From Chromobotia macracanthus (lineage: Eukaryota > Chordata > Actinopteri > Cypriniformes > Botiidae), in contig JAZGTH010000015.1 of NCBI GenBank assembly GCA_036877525.1, forward strand, positions 5,972,001-6,036,000: a DNA stretch of 64,000 nucleotides. Reading direction: 5' to 3'. The notes under the pieces were generated by a model. It was not told the origin of the DNA. It was given only the letters and a program-made list of their open reading frames with translations, and did no database searches. Positions 24,410 to 36,861 of the stretch are shown here, one piece after another. The stretch's first letter is position 1. Each line of letters starts with the position of its first letter. The position numbers and the translations under genes were made by a program.

Positions 24410-24713
24410 ACCAAACATTACTGACTCCTATTGGCTTAGAGGAGTCACTTTCCACGGCAGAATAAAAACGCGGAACTAGATCCGGGGGAAAGTCGCAAAC
24501 CGGAGTGACTCCTGTCACCGTTAACGTGTTAAAGTCCACGCAGGTTTGTTTGCGTCGAGCCGCTTTGTTGCAAATCTTGCGTCACCGTGAGATCTTGCAA
24601 AACGGGAGGTTTGCGCAAAAGCTTGTTTTTCCGGTCCGAGAGTCCAATGAAACTCCCGAGTGGGGTTGCATTGTTTTATTTGTCTGAAACTTGCGATCAA
24701 TGCATTGAGAGTC
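24410..24713 (+). promoter_or_regulatory. dgat1 promoter and 5' UTR (CpG-rich)
   Basis: CpG density rises sharply here and stays high through exon 1, against an AT-rich background. An inverted CCAAT box (ATTGGC) lies at 24430-24435 and an AT-rich TATA-like AATAAAAA at about 24461. A TGACTCCT/AGGAGTCA motif occurs three times in alternating orientation (24422-24429, 24440-24447, 24506-24513) around these boxes. The transcription start cannot be fixed from sequence; the 5' UTR probably covers part of 24480-24713. An in-frame GTG lies upstream, but 24714 is the first in-frame ATG. Confidence 0.6.
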
Positions 24714-27700
24714 ATGACCGACAAGGACGATTTCGGGCCCGTGACGCGCAGTCGGAGGCGCGCGACTATCACGAACGCGAAGAGCGAAACGGCGAAGCTC
24801 CGAAACGGCGCGACATCCGGAGTCGGAAGAGGCTTCAAGACGCAGAAAAACTTGCCGCTGAATGAAGACGGCAAACGGAAAGGCGAGCGATACGATAACC
24901 TGAGGTGAGACACGGTCTGTGCGCAAAAAAGTTATGGATAAAGCGCACGGTGAGGCATCGTTTTGGTCGGTGCCCGGAGAGGCGAAGTTCACGTCACCGC
25001 GGTTTCCACATACTGTGTACGGTATGGCAAGATTGGTTATATGTGATGCCCCCTTAAAGAATGAGTATATGACTACTAATGAAGCAATATATGAGATGTA
25101 GAAATCTTTTAAATAAATGACTAAAACGCCGTTTCGTAGTCTGTTACATATTGAATTTTTTTTACTATTACGTACTATTTTATTATTTTTATTTTATTTT
25201 ATATTACGTACTGTTTGTACGGTGTAGTTTACATCTTGGAGATAAACTGTTAGAAAGGGGCATATTTTACAAATATGGCCTTAATCCCCATTGGGTTTAT
25301 ACCCAAAAACAGTTATTTTAAGTGAATCTTATTAGCCACATTATTTTGCATATTAGATCAGTTTACCTTAAAGTCAGCCATGTGACGTCACACTCAATGA
25401 CCTAATGCATCAGGGCAATGTTGGCCTGTTACCCTGAGACTTTTTTGCTCTGTTGAATCATAGAAATAAATGATCTTTAATCCCTAAAGGATCTCACTGA
25501 TAAGTAACGGTTTAACACTGTCAAAAGCTGAATCATTATGCCTAGAAACATCTCGCTCAGAAGATCCTTCATACGTCTCCTTTGTTCCCATCTCAGTTGC
25601 CACAAATTGCAGGAGTCAATGCTCAGCTCTGCAAGCAGCTTCAGAAATTACAGAGGCATCTTGAACTGGTGTGTGGTAATGCTGGTGAGTGAGAATCAGT
25701 CACATACACACTTTGAGTTAGGGAGTGACTGCATGCTTTAACTTGCCTCCTCTAGTTTTAGTAAGTGTGTCACAGTAATCAGTGAGGCTTGTAAATATTC
25801 CCTTTAACTCAGAGGTGCCGACAGAGATTAATACTGATAATCTTTATTGCTTCTCACATCAGGCACCTAAAGATTAAAGAAGAGTTAATATTATGTCATA
25901 TCAACTAGAAACTGGTTTTCAGTTCCAAAGCATGCTGGATCGTTTATGAATTGGTTTTAAATTGAGTACATCCAGACTAGTAAGTCTGCTGCAGTGACAC
26001 ATTGTAAGTAATGCTGTCATATGGTATATGAAGAGTCGTTGATTAGTGTGTCTGTTTATGGAGACACTTAATGCAGAGCGACACCTACAAATAAACAATC
26101 TGAAACAGCTTGTCTGTCTAAACACTAAGTGTACATGGAGTACAGCCAGCCAAGTCCTCATCTTCAAAGCTGTGAAGAATGCATTCACGCTTCTCAGCAT
26201 ACTGCTAATGTGAGCTACGAGACAAATCTATTTTGTCATCACAATATTTTTCCAGTCTTGCCGGACATATTTGTTTCATATTCCAATGTTGCTGTGTGCA
26301 TTTGCATTTTCTCTTCTTTCTCATCCTATATCTAGGAATATTTCGGTATAGATTTATGGATATGAATTTCAATATATCTCTGCACACTGTGAACAGACGG
26401 GAAGAAAGATCTTTGTATAGATGGTGTTTTTTAATCCTGTCATTCCAGCATGTTTAGTCATAATGACTATATTCTTGGCAGTGCTTTTTATTTTTTATTC
26501 TTCATGCATTTGTGCTTGTCTGATTTGTTTGTACTGTAGGTATTGAGCAATGCACGGCTGTTCTTGGAAAACCTTCTCAGGTACACTAACACATAAAATC
26601 TGATGATATTTGGGATTAACAATGGAGTTCACTTACAAATGGAGATCCATGTCCAGTAGATCTGAAAACACTTATTTTCTAGTGTGCTCCTAAAAGTTGA
26701 CAAAATTAACATTAAGCAGATGTACACATATTTCTAAAATTTTATTTAAAATCTACAGTAAATGTATACATACTGAAAAAACATGTTTTGAAATATGTTT
26801 TGAGATATGTCTGAAATTTGTTATGTTCTTTATTATAATTCCTTTTTTATTATATCTAAAGCTGCTTTGAAGCAATGTAACGTGAATGTATCTCTCGAAA
26901 GTTTAAAGTGTCTCTAAGAATCCAATTTCCAACCTTTATCTCTAATTTTACCATTAAAGTGCCGTCCAAAAACACAAAAATGGTAAAACGTGCAGTTCAG
27001 CTTTCTGTGTGTTTTGAGAGTCATACGGATGACGTTGAGTCTATAGGGCTTATTTGATAATAAGTGTACAACTTTCTCTCCCTGAGTGGAGTGAAATATT
27101 GAACCCCATGCTGAGGGAACCATATGCTGCCATCATGTAGCCTACTGCTGCATGCAGACAGAATGTATACAGCTGCCTGTTGAAAATGCCTCCCAGTACA
27201 GCACCGCAAATAATCCATGGTGCAAGAGTGAGGCTTACTAAGAGACAGATACGAATTAAGGACGTCATGTTAGATGTGTGTGACTCTTGTCTTTTTTAAA
27301 AAAAACAATTGTTTATAAATGTATTGACATTTAAAGGGTTTGGGGGAAAAAAGATGAATTGGATTTGGAATTTAATAACATCCACTCTTTGTATTGTAGG
27401 TATGGCATTTTAGTGGATCCCATTCAAGTGGTGTCATTGTTTCTCAAGGACCCATATAGCTGGCCTGCTGCATGTCTGGTCATTGGTATGTATTTTAAGA
27501 GGAGAGTTGTTTCTTTTGTAAACAGTCACATTAATAAAAGACATGTTCACCTAAAAATGAATTAAAACATTTACTGAATTGCTTAATCTTAACATGCTTT
27601 ATGAAGCCTGAAAACTTCAGTCATGGTAGCTGTTCCTTTAAACACAGGCTAACTGAGGATACACCCACATATTCAAATAAATGTGGTTATTTGATTTGCA

Positions 27701-30700
27701 AATTGTCAAAGTAATGTACTCCCTTTGTTATAAAATAACAATAATTTTCACTTGTATGGTTGAATGTATGGCTAGTTTTGCAGTAATTGTTACCGTGCAG
27801 CAGGCGGTTGCCATGAATGCGCTGTGTGAGTGTGTGCGTGCGCGCTGACTGTGTGCCTCATCATAAGGTTAATCCTCAGGGTACAATTTATACCTTCTTC
27901 TTTTTCTTTACACCCTGCAAAGATTACTCTCAGAACTATGTGAAATACACATTGGATTCAAGTTACTTTATATTACTGTGAAATGTTTCCTGAAATTATT
28001 TTTTACCACAAAACAGTTAACCACAGAGGTGAATTATGTTTTTGTTACTAAAACTGCATTATTTTTTTGAATCTGGAAATGGGATATTTTCTAACAGTAT
28101 AATAATTCTTTTCTTGCAGTTTCTAATTTGTTCATACTTGTGGCATTGTACACAGAGAGGAAACTAGCTATGGTGAGTTCAAAAGCATGCACATTTAATC
28201 TTGATTTCATTGATTTATCATAATGAATGAAGTCATTGTCATAGAAATTCACAATAAAGACTCTCTGTATTCACTCAACACAGTATAATTTAGGGTTTGG
28301 AATGATTTCATTATGGGTTGCCAGTTTTGAAGAGTTCAATTTAGAGGGTGAATTTGATTGATTGCATTTTCCAAGTCAGGCATGTTTGGGAGAGCTTGCC
28401 AATGTGAATTGAGTATCAGCACATTTACTGAACTGAACTGAATTGAAACTGAGTGAATGGATAAACAGTTCAGGCATTTTGCTGATGTTTTGTAAGACCT
28501 GCATAAAAAATAAGTATATAACATTTAGAGCAAAAATGGCTTTACCAAGACCCCTGCAAATATCTACATTGTAAATGCACTTATGTTAAATGTTCACCAA
28601 TGCAAACAGTTTAAACATATGCATGATTTTTAAAAATATGTTTGTGTTATATTTTTCAGGGGTCTGCTTTAATGTCTGACTTATTTGTTTCTCACCCTGT
28701 TGTGATTTCTCATTGTGTTGTGTTGATTCTGTTATTTGACTGATCATACTATTATCCAGATGATTTGATTATGATTTGACGTTTGTTTTGTGAATAATTA
28801 TGTTGTTAAAGACCCTGTGAATTTGCTGGATGTGCACTGCTTTCTTCCTTGTGTTGATGTATGTTTAATTAAAACAGGAATTGTGTACTAACTAAGACAT
28901 ACTAGGTTTTGAAGGCACAGCTATGAACCATGATTTGTTATTTGCTAGCTAGTTGCGGGTTTTTGTATATTGACAATGTTGTCAATATCCAGAGGTTCAC
29001 TGGTAAGTGCTTACGAGTACACATATGTGTCTATAAATGGGCCTCAAAGCTCAGGCAAAAAGTCTAATGGCCACAAAATTTTAATATTAATTTCATAGGA
29101 TCTTTTAGTTCTTGGCTGTGTTAAATTATGGTGTATTGTGTATACATCTGTCTTTTACTTGTGTAGTCATGCATGTTTGATGTCTGCTTGTGTTGTTTTG
29201 TCTGTGTTGTTGTGTTGTTTGATATGATTGTGTTGTCATGCATGTTCTGATGTCTTGAGTTTGTTGTTTTGTCAAACTGTATTGTTGTACATGTGGTTGG
29301 ACTATGGAAAGCATTATTTCATTGTGTTTTGCAGGGTTCGATCAGTGAGAAGGTTGGTCTCCTGATTTATATCTTTAACTTGACCATCATCTTGTGTTTT
29401 CCTGCGCTGGTTGTTCTGATGCTGCCATCTGTCACACCAAGTAAGACTGTACATTATACAAACACATGGGCTTTTTTTCACGAACACGCATGAATCTTCT
29501 TTGTGATTGTGCTTTCTCATTTACTTTCTATGACTCCCATATATTCTGGACAATTATCAAGTTTATTTATATAGCGCCTTTCACAATGGCACTTTGTTAC
29601 AAAGCAGCTGTACAAATAAAAAATATCCAAAAATATTTAACAGTGAGATAAAATGAAGAAAACATAAAAAAGAAAGAAAATTCAAATTAGTATTAAATTA
29701 AACAATGATAATTAACACAATGTCAGCAGTCTCCCAGTAAGGAAGCCAACTGCATGACTGTGGCAAGGAACCAAAATTCCAGTGGTGTATAAATGGAGAA
29801 ATAACCTTGTGAGAAACCAGGCTTAGCTGGGAGGGTCAGTTCTTCTCTGGCACGCTAAAGCTGAAGTCCATAACGATGTTGGTAAAAAGAATAAGGCTCA
29901 GATTAGGTGATTTACATGGATTAGAACTACTGGTCCAATTTACTGACATGTCAGAGAAAGAGATAAATAAGGGATGTGTCAACAAAGATGGGCTCATAAT
30001 GTAATGACAAAAAACTGAGGAAGATTTCAACAGAGATTCAACAGAGCACAAAAGTTTTGTTTTGTTGTGTTTTTGTAATATAAAATGCCTGTCCTGTGAC
30101 CAGGTGGTCTAGCGTTGTAGAAATGTTTGGGCACAGTCAGTGTTATGAATTACAGACTGAACAAATCCTTTATATCAGCAATCAGATCTTACGGTCTCAG
30201 CTGGCATGTGAATGGTGTTTTTAGTCACAATACGAGTTATGACATTTCTAGGTATTATTCATTATTTCCTAACACCAGACCAGAGCGGTGGCCCAGTGGT
30301 TAACTGTAGTGCTCACGTGAGGGATGCAGATTCGATTCTGACCTTCATTGTGTCCTGATTAGTGATAGACCTATATAATATTATAAATTGGCTGATGTTT
30401 AGTTATATTTAGTTAATTTTAGTTATATTATGTGTGGGGCTGTGAAAATAAACTGATAAACATACTATTGGTTTACTCTTTAGTGTAGTAGGTCCTCCAC
30501 TCTGCCCATAAGAAAAGGTTCATAACCTCCTGAGATTTGGTTTTTTTTTTTGTGCATACAGCATTAAAAAAGAAAAAGCGATTCAGCAACTTTATGCACA
30601 TCTCAATTTCTCAACTGGATTATTTGTAATACATCAGCATTATATTAACCATCAGCCACCATTCACTGTAGCCATTGCTATGTTGAGCTGGGTTTTAAAA

Positions 30701-31928
30701 CCTTGGTTGTTGTGAAGGGTTGAGAGGGTTTACAACATGATGCATAAATAATTTACATTTAATTATTGCAACAAAATATATATTAAAAAATGAACTTTTG
30801 AAAACTCTGTAAATGTTTCTTATAGCCCTCACTGTGTAGCTTTGATGCCCATTATCAAGCATGTTATTCTCACAAGCATGTTATTTTACAACCTGTATGA
30901 TATTCAAATTTCATATCACAATTATACAAGGCTCCCAAGGTGTTTTTAGTAGAGAATGTATTGCCTCATTTGCTTCCATCCGTACCAAAACTTTTACTGG
31001 CTCCTCTGTCCGCCCTCATCTGTCTGCATTACGGGAGGCAAAAACGTGCCTCAATCTGGCAGCCTGGTGCTGTTGTACCAGACAGCCAGGTCAGCTCAAG
31101 GGCCACAGGGAGCTGCTGCTGGACCTGCAGCCCAGTTCAAGTCCATCTCTCTGAGGCATAGACATACTCCAGAGCCTGCATGGATCATTTCCACCCAGCA
31201 TATGGCTGCTATTGATAAAGCAGTTGTGGAGGAAGCATATGAGCGTGAGCCAGGTCTGTTCATGCCACATTGGTGATGGGCTGTGAGTCTGAATGTGCTG
31301 GGTCATGTGACTATGACCTAGGCCATGCTGTTGTGCTGGAAGTGTATTTGAAACTGTGTTAAAGTTCACACTGTGATGGAGTTTTTGTGTGTGCATCTCA
31401 CACTGAACTGAGACTGAACTGAGGAATAGTATTGTGTTGTTAATGCTAAAGAATTCTTTCTCATATTGTATTTTTTCTCATATTTTTGTATCGCGTTCCC
31501 TGTGTGCAAGTCGGTGGGGCGTTTGCCTTAGGAATCTACACCATCCTGTTCTTGAAACTCTGCTCGTACAAAGACGTTAACAGGTGGTGCAGAGAGAGGA
31601 ATCAAGTGAAGGCCCGAAGCCTCTCAAGATCTCTTTCATGTGAGTAAAAAGCATCACCTGCAGTCTGTCCCGCAGTACAGAGGAGATATAACTGCTTGTA
31701 TAACAGATGTAGTTCAAAGCATAATTGATTTTTTTAAAACAAGTAAATACAATACATCAAAATTTTGTAAGTGCTTCAGTAGTAGGAACTGTACTGTAGT
31801 GTTCTAGTAATGTGACTTAATAGTGAATTTGATGTTTGATTGTTGACTACAATTTTGTCATCATACAGATAGGCAGTAATGTCAGCCCTGGTGGCTATTA
31901 TGACAGATTCAATACACACTATACTGCT

Positions 31929-31972
<44 letters not shown>

Positions 31973-34900
31973 CATGTATATGTATATGTGTTTATGTATT
32001 TGTAAATATGTATATGTATATATACACACATACACAAACGCACAGTTCAGTCTGTTCACTGTTGACTGGTCTCAATCTGAGCCCCAAGCAGGTTTCTGGT
32101 TTCTTCATTTCTTGACAGTTTCTGTGTGCTTTAGGTCCATCAACCCCATCTGTGTCCAGCAGTAAGCAGCCTCATGTGTCTTACCCAGGAAATCTCTCTC
32201 TCAGGGGTAAAACATCCAGTCTTCACACTCCAGTCACGATCTGTTTCTTATGACCAGTTACAAGTTTTAATTGCTCATGATGTAAATCAATACTTTTGTG
32301 AGTAGTGTTTCTGTGAACATTCAAATCTTTTGAACTAAAATCTGCTGAATATTTTATCTGATGTCTAAATAAAGGGATGTGCATGTCGTGCTATTTTTTT
32401 AATTGTTGGTTTATGTACATTTGATTTCTAATTTTGCAGATATGTATTATTTTGTTTTTGCTCCAACTCTGTGTTATGAGCTTAATTTTCCACGTTCTGA
32501 ATCCATACGGATGGGATTTTTGCTCAGGAGACTTTTCGAGATGGTAGGCTATTGGTTTAGATATATTTTCTGCCCGTATTGATGTTCACTGCTTAAAATT
32601 TTCCTTCTCATAATTACACTGTAAAAACAACATCGACATCTTTGCTCTTGAGTTTTATAGTCTCTTTATTTTGTTAAAAAACGTACATTCTATCTTAAAT
32701 CTGTAAATGGTCATAGATCAAAGGAATTATTATATTGTTTGCAAACAGCTGGCTGGAGTCGTGGCAGAAATATATATGAGCTTTTCGCTTTAGCGTTTCC
32801 TCCAGTCACAGCTGTTGTATAATTGCACATTTAATTCACACACACTTATAAAAATAGCATCGTTAACATTTCATTTTATATTTAGTAAGAAATCAAAATC
32901 TTGTTCTTATGTCTGTTCCAGTTGCTTCTCACTCAGTTATTGGTTGGTTTAACACAGCAGGTGAGTGTCAGAGTGCATTCTGGGAAAAACACATCAGACC
33001 TGTAATTTTAATGTTTTTGAGTTATAGTTCGTATCTAATGTTCTTTCTGTTTTCTTTAAGTGGATGGTGCCAGTCATTCGAAGTTCAATGAAACCATTGC
33101 AGGTGTGTTCTTGTGCTTTAATTACGGTTTCTTTGTGTCTTAGAAACAAGCACTGTAATTTGATTCTGTTAAACTGTGGTTTTTCATTTACAGGAGATGG
33201 ACTACACTAGAATGACTGAACGTCTGCTTAGACTGGCTGTGAGTATCAAGAGCTTCAGGCTCAATGTTTCTTCAACAGAATAGACCCAGCTAAAAGGGAA
33301 TGTTCTCAGAACGTTGGCTACTGTTCTCTTAAAGTTCTCAAAGTTATCAGAAGCGTTCTTGCAGTAACTTTAGAAAACATTTTTTTAATGTGGAGGGTTT
33401 TAAAAAAACGTTTAAAATAACATTCTTAAAACCAAGCAATAACAGTAATACACGGTCTAAAAATGGAACGTTTTGAACGTTCCTAGAACATTTAAAATAA
33501 CACTTTTACTGTATTTGTTACTTGATGGAAATGTTAGGGGAACGTTCAGGATAAAAATGGATAACGAATCCTAATATCTGTTGTTATTCTAGGTGCCAAA
33601 CCATCTTCTTTGGCTGATTTTTTTCTACTCCTTTTTTCATTCTTCAATGAACTTTGTGGCTGAGATGCTGAGGTTTGGAGATCGGGAGTTCTATAGGGAC
33701 TGGTGGTGAGTGATTTGAGCTCCTTTGAATGACTTTACAGTGTGTGAGATGAGACCTCTTTGAAAAAAGTTTTGTTTGAGCGGTTCTGCTGTGGTACTTA
33801 ATGTATTTGTCACCGAACTGATCAGCTTGAAGTGCAGTAAACCATCACTACTCTTCCAATGGCATTTCATATATGTAGTTATATTTAAATGTATGTTTGT
33901 ATATTGTGTTTAAATCACAGAAAATAATTATGTTCGAGTTTTTGAGCAAGCAGAAACTGGCAAAATCTCATGCAAAATTTCCACAGGATTCACAGCAAGA
34001 TGAATATGAATTTTGAAATGGGATTTCTAAGGCAACCTTATGATTTATGAACCTTATATAAGTCTATGAATTTTGCATACTTGTGATTTGACTTCTAAAT
34101 TTCTTTTTAATTAGGTGCAAACTTCTTGATGAATCATGATTTCTGTGCCAATTCACACACATATGAATGTGCACAGTTAATAAACGTGACCCACTGTTTT
34201 TCAGGAACTCAGAGACAGTAACATACTTCTGGCAGAACTGGAATATTCCTGTGCACAAATGGTGCCTGCGGTGAGTGACTGGAGGTTTTGAAAGAGACTG
34301 CAGACAGCTTTAGGGTGGCAGAATGAAATATGACACAGTTAAACTCACAGAGACTATAATGAAGAGAGACTATAATGTGGTCTGTCTGCAGGAAATATAT
34401 TGTTATATACTGTTCATACTGACTGAGTTTATGTGCTTCTCTCTCGCTCCTGTTTGTGAAGGCACTTTTACAAGCCTTTGCTGAGAAGAGGTGCTGGCAA
34501 GTTACTGAGCCAATCAGCTGTGTTTCTCGCTTCGGCTTTCTTTCACGAGGTGAGATATGCATTAATCACATGCTGTTTTAAATATTGCTGTCGGGTCACG
34601 GCAAATGAAAGTAAACAGTGTGAGCAGGGTAATAACCTGTGCGAATATCATTTTAGAAATGCAGCATTTGCAATACCAGCATATAGTAACGTGATATGTT
34701 TACATACAAAATCTTTCTAGGGTTTACAATGAATGAATCCCTGAAATAAAATGTTTTTCTAAAATGATCTATGAACTGGCATTTACAACATATTAAACTT
34801 GCGTATTATAATGATTTCTGAGTGAAAATTAATCTGAGGAGGGGCTTGATTACATCCATCAGGATTTGATTGGATCTGGAGCAGGAGAAACATGATAGGC

Positions 34901-36861
34901 CAGAAATAAATTTTTCCCCACCCATGCAGTCTTGCGTATGTAAGCAGAAGAGAAAATAGGGTTCAGAGCAGAATCCAAGCAGAATTGCAAAAATAATGTT
35001 TCTTTTCAACAGAAAACTACAAACAGTAGTCTGTTCATTAAGTCATTTAGTCATTGGTGCTGTGTTGAGCTTGGAATCAAACAAATCAAGAAATGTGAAA
35101 GTGACACATTTGTCAGATATGGTAACCCATACCCAAAATGTGACTTCTGCATTTAACTCATCATTGGTGAGGTGTGAACACACACACCCAGAGCAGTGGG
35201 CAGCACACTATTGCATCCAGGGAGTAACTGGGGGTTAGGTGCCTTGCTCAAGGGCACTACAGCTGCTACCTGCCAGTGCTGGATTCAAACCCGCAACCTA
35301 CTGCTTACAAGCCCGACTCACTAACCAGTACTAACCACACTATTTAAACTGTGGGAAATAATATTATAAGATGGTGTATTTAAAGTTAAGATGGCATAGG
35401 AAAGAATCTTGTAAACATAAAAATAACAAACTTCAGCTTCAAGCCAGAAGCTTAAATGAAGCAAAGAAAAAAGAGCATAATTATAATGTTTCAGTAAGTA
35501 AATATAAATCAGTTTATTTTGGCATTGTGAAATCTAGAATTGTTTGTGAAATTATGGAAAATGTTCCACACTCCAGAGGCTCTCTCCTTATTTCCATGAC
35601 TCAGAGCAGGTGTCCAGTGTTTGGCTGGTTCTGCAGCTGCGGTTCTTTAGAGGAGATGAAGGTCAGTGCAGAGGGATGTGTGGGTTGAGGAAGAGGAAGA
35701 ACAGGCTCCTATCAGGCTGCTGTTCTCTGTGATAAGCTGTGAGCTCAGCTGGGGGAGGGGAGGGAGAGCAGTGAGGGAGGAAGATGTCCAATCTGCAGGT
35801 GCAGGCAGATATTCTTAAGGATCTTATTAAAAAACATTGACCTTCACAGGATGTTTCAGAACTAAACTCAGGTCCACAGTCATGACTCAGAAAGCTCAGA
35901 TGGTGAGTTGGCCATAAATGTGAAGTTTCTGCTGGAAAATATCAAAAACATGAACTATAAAGACACTGAATTTTTAAAGAGGGTTTATTTATTAATTGAT
36001 GTACTTTAGAGTGTCCTGATCCTAGCTAAAAGGGAATGTTCTCCGAACGTTGGCTAACATTCTCTCAACGTTATCAAAATGTTAATAGTAATTTTTTAAC
36101 ATTATTCATCTTATATCATAAGCATTCTTCTTAAGTAGTTAGTGGAGTGTTTTAATGTTGCAGAATTTTTAAAAAGTTTGAATACTGTTCTAATAACGTT
36201 AATAACAACGTCAAAAAATTGTTACAACCTGGGTAACTGAGTGGTCAAGCACTCCCCTGGTCATGACAACAGTGTCAGTCATTTAGTAATAAATTACCTT
36301 TAGTTTCCTGGCGTGAACTTGCTTTAAATGTCTCAATTAATGAAACAATAAATGAAATAATTAAATAATGTGTTCTTTTAAAAGCGATATTCAAAATTCA
36401 CGGGTCTCAAGTTGGTGAAATTGAAACTCAAACTGAAACTGGAAGAAACTGGCTTTGTGTTTAATGTGAGATTATGTCTCTCTGCAGTACCTGGTCAGTG
36501 TTCCTCTCAGGATGTTCCGACTCTGGGCGTTCATGGGCATGATGGCACAGGTATCACTTTTAAACATTCAAGTTATGAGCAAGGTACATTATGTGTATAT
36601 TGGTTACAGTTATCTAAACAGGTAGCTGAACAAACTGAAACACTGTAAATTCATAAAGGTGTTTTTCACAATTTGCTAATATATTGTTCGTTTTAGATCC
36701 CATTGGCATGGTTTGTGGCCAGGTTTCTTCGTGGTAACTATGGAAACGCTGCTGTGTGGCTTTCGCTCATTATTGGCCAGCCAATCGCAGTTCTGATGTA
36801 TGTTCATGACTACTACGTGACCCACAACCAGGACAACCCAACAGTCGCTGAAGCGCTGTAA
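24714..36861 (+). CDS. dgat1: Diacylglycerol O-acyltransferase 1 (17 coding exons, complete)
   Basis: Acyl-CoA:diacylglycerol acyltransferase of the MBOAT family, an ER multi-pass enzyme catalysing the last step of triacylglycerol synthesis. Exons: 24714-24904, 25597-25684, 26540-26580, 27400-27485, 28120-28172, 29335-29440, 31511-31639, 32135-32206, 32440-32543, 32922-32960, 33061-33102, 33194-33238, 33593-33705, 34205-34270, 34462-34549, 36488-36550, 36697-36861. All junctions are GT-AG and phases agree, giving 496 residues, near the usual ~490-500. Seen: Arg-rich N-terminus (RSRRRA), FRNYRGILNWCVVML, acyl-CoA-site FYRDWWN at 365-371, QNWN with Asn383, and catalytic His420 in ASAFFHE (human Asn378/His415 by alignment from memory). 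The C-terminus ends HDYYVTHNQDNPTVAEAL. Fish may keep two paralogues (a/b); I cannot tell which this is. Introns 12 and 15 hold CCCAGCTAAC elements. Confidence 0.97.
29556..29860 (+). repeat. Dispersed teleost repeat in dgat1 intron 6
   Basis: Starts TTTATTTATATAGCGCCTTT, continues AAAGCAGCTGTACAAATAAA and, after an A-rich stretch, AGGAACCAAAATTCCAGTGG and GAGAAACCAGGCTTAGCTGG. These blocks in this order recur in many fish genomes by recollection; I cannot name the class. A short relative of the AAAGCAGCTG block lies at about 26860 in reverse. Confidence 0.6.
30283..30350 (+). repeat. tRNA-SINE-like fragment in dgat1 intron 6
   Basis: GTGGCCCAGTGGTTAAC resembles a tRNA box A region, and GATTCGATTCTGACC, about 35 bases later, resembles box B. 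There is no full tRNA fold, so it is a retroposon fragment and not a tRNA gene. Confidence 0.45.
30930..31275 (+). other. GC-richer, open patch in dgat1 intron 6, unrecognised
   Basis: A local island of higher GC in an AT-rich intron, open in all three plus-strand frames for 70-100 codons. One frame ends in a peptide rich in charged residues (AIDKAVVEEAYEREPG). I recognise no family and see no flanking terminal repeats. It could be an old insertion, a retroposed fragment or an unspliced non-coding exon. The intron boundaries of dgat1 around it are sound without it. Confidence 0.25.
31931..31963. repeat. (AT)n microsatellite in dgat1 intron 7
   Basis: About 16 AT units, trailing into degenerate GTATGTATGCATGTATATGT to about 32030. 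Lies between exons 7 and 8. Confidence 0.9.
33285..33550 (+). repeat. CCCAGCTAAC-family element, copy 9, filling dgat1 intron 12
   Basis: Starts CCCAGCTAAAAGGGAATG and runs through TTTTGAACGTTCCTAG to GGAAATGTTAGGGGAACGTT; the last ~20 bases of the family are missing. Intron 12 is 354 bases (33239-33592), so the element makes up about three quarters of it. It begins 47 bases after the donor and ends 42 bases before the acceptor exon. Confidence 0.82.
35085..35335 (+). repeat. Dispersed teleost repeat in dgat1 intron 15
   Basis: Blocks: GTGACACATTTGTCAGATA, GGTAACCCATACCCAAAATG, ACACACACCCAGAGCAGTGG, GGGGGTTAGGTGCCTTGCTC, AAGGGCACTACAGCTGC and CAAACCCGCAACCTACTGC. The closing blocks resemble a box-B-like tail. 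Its first ~60 bases recur inverted at 17325-17410. Common in fish by recollection; class uncertain. Confidence 0.65.
36021..36230 (+). repeat. CCCAGCTAAC-family element, copy 10, in dgat1 intron 15
   Basis: Starts CCTAGCTAAAAGGGAATG and keeps AACGTTGGCTAACATTCTC, TAAGTAGTTAGTGGAGTG and CAACGTCAAAAAATTG, then jumps to GTTACAACCT. About 90 bases of the right half are missing, so this copy is internally deleted. Confidence 0.75.

Noticed and set aside
24660..24713. 18-codon upstream extension of DGAT1
   Set aside because: It begins with GTG and adds residues unlike DGAT1 N-termini. The ATG at 24714 has G at -3 and is the first ATG in frame.
24521..24992. Two long minus-strand frames (130 and 136 codons) over dgat1 exon 1
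   Set aside because: They are antisense shadows in a CpG-rich island where stop codons are rare.
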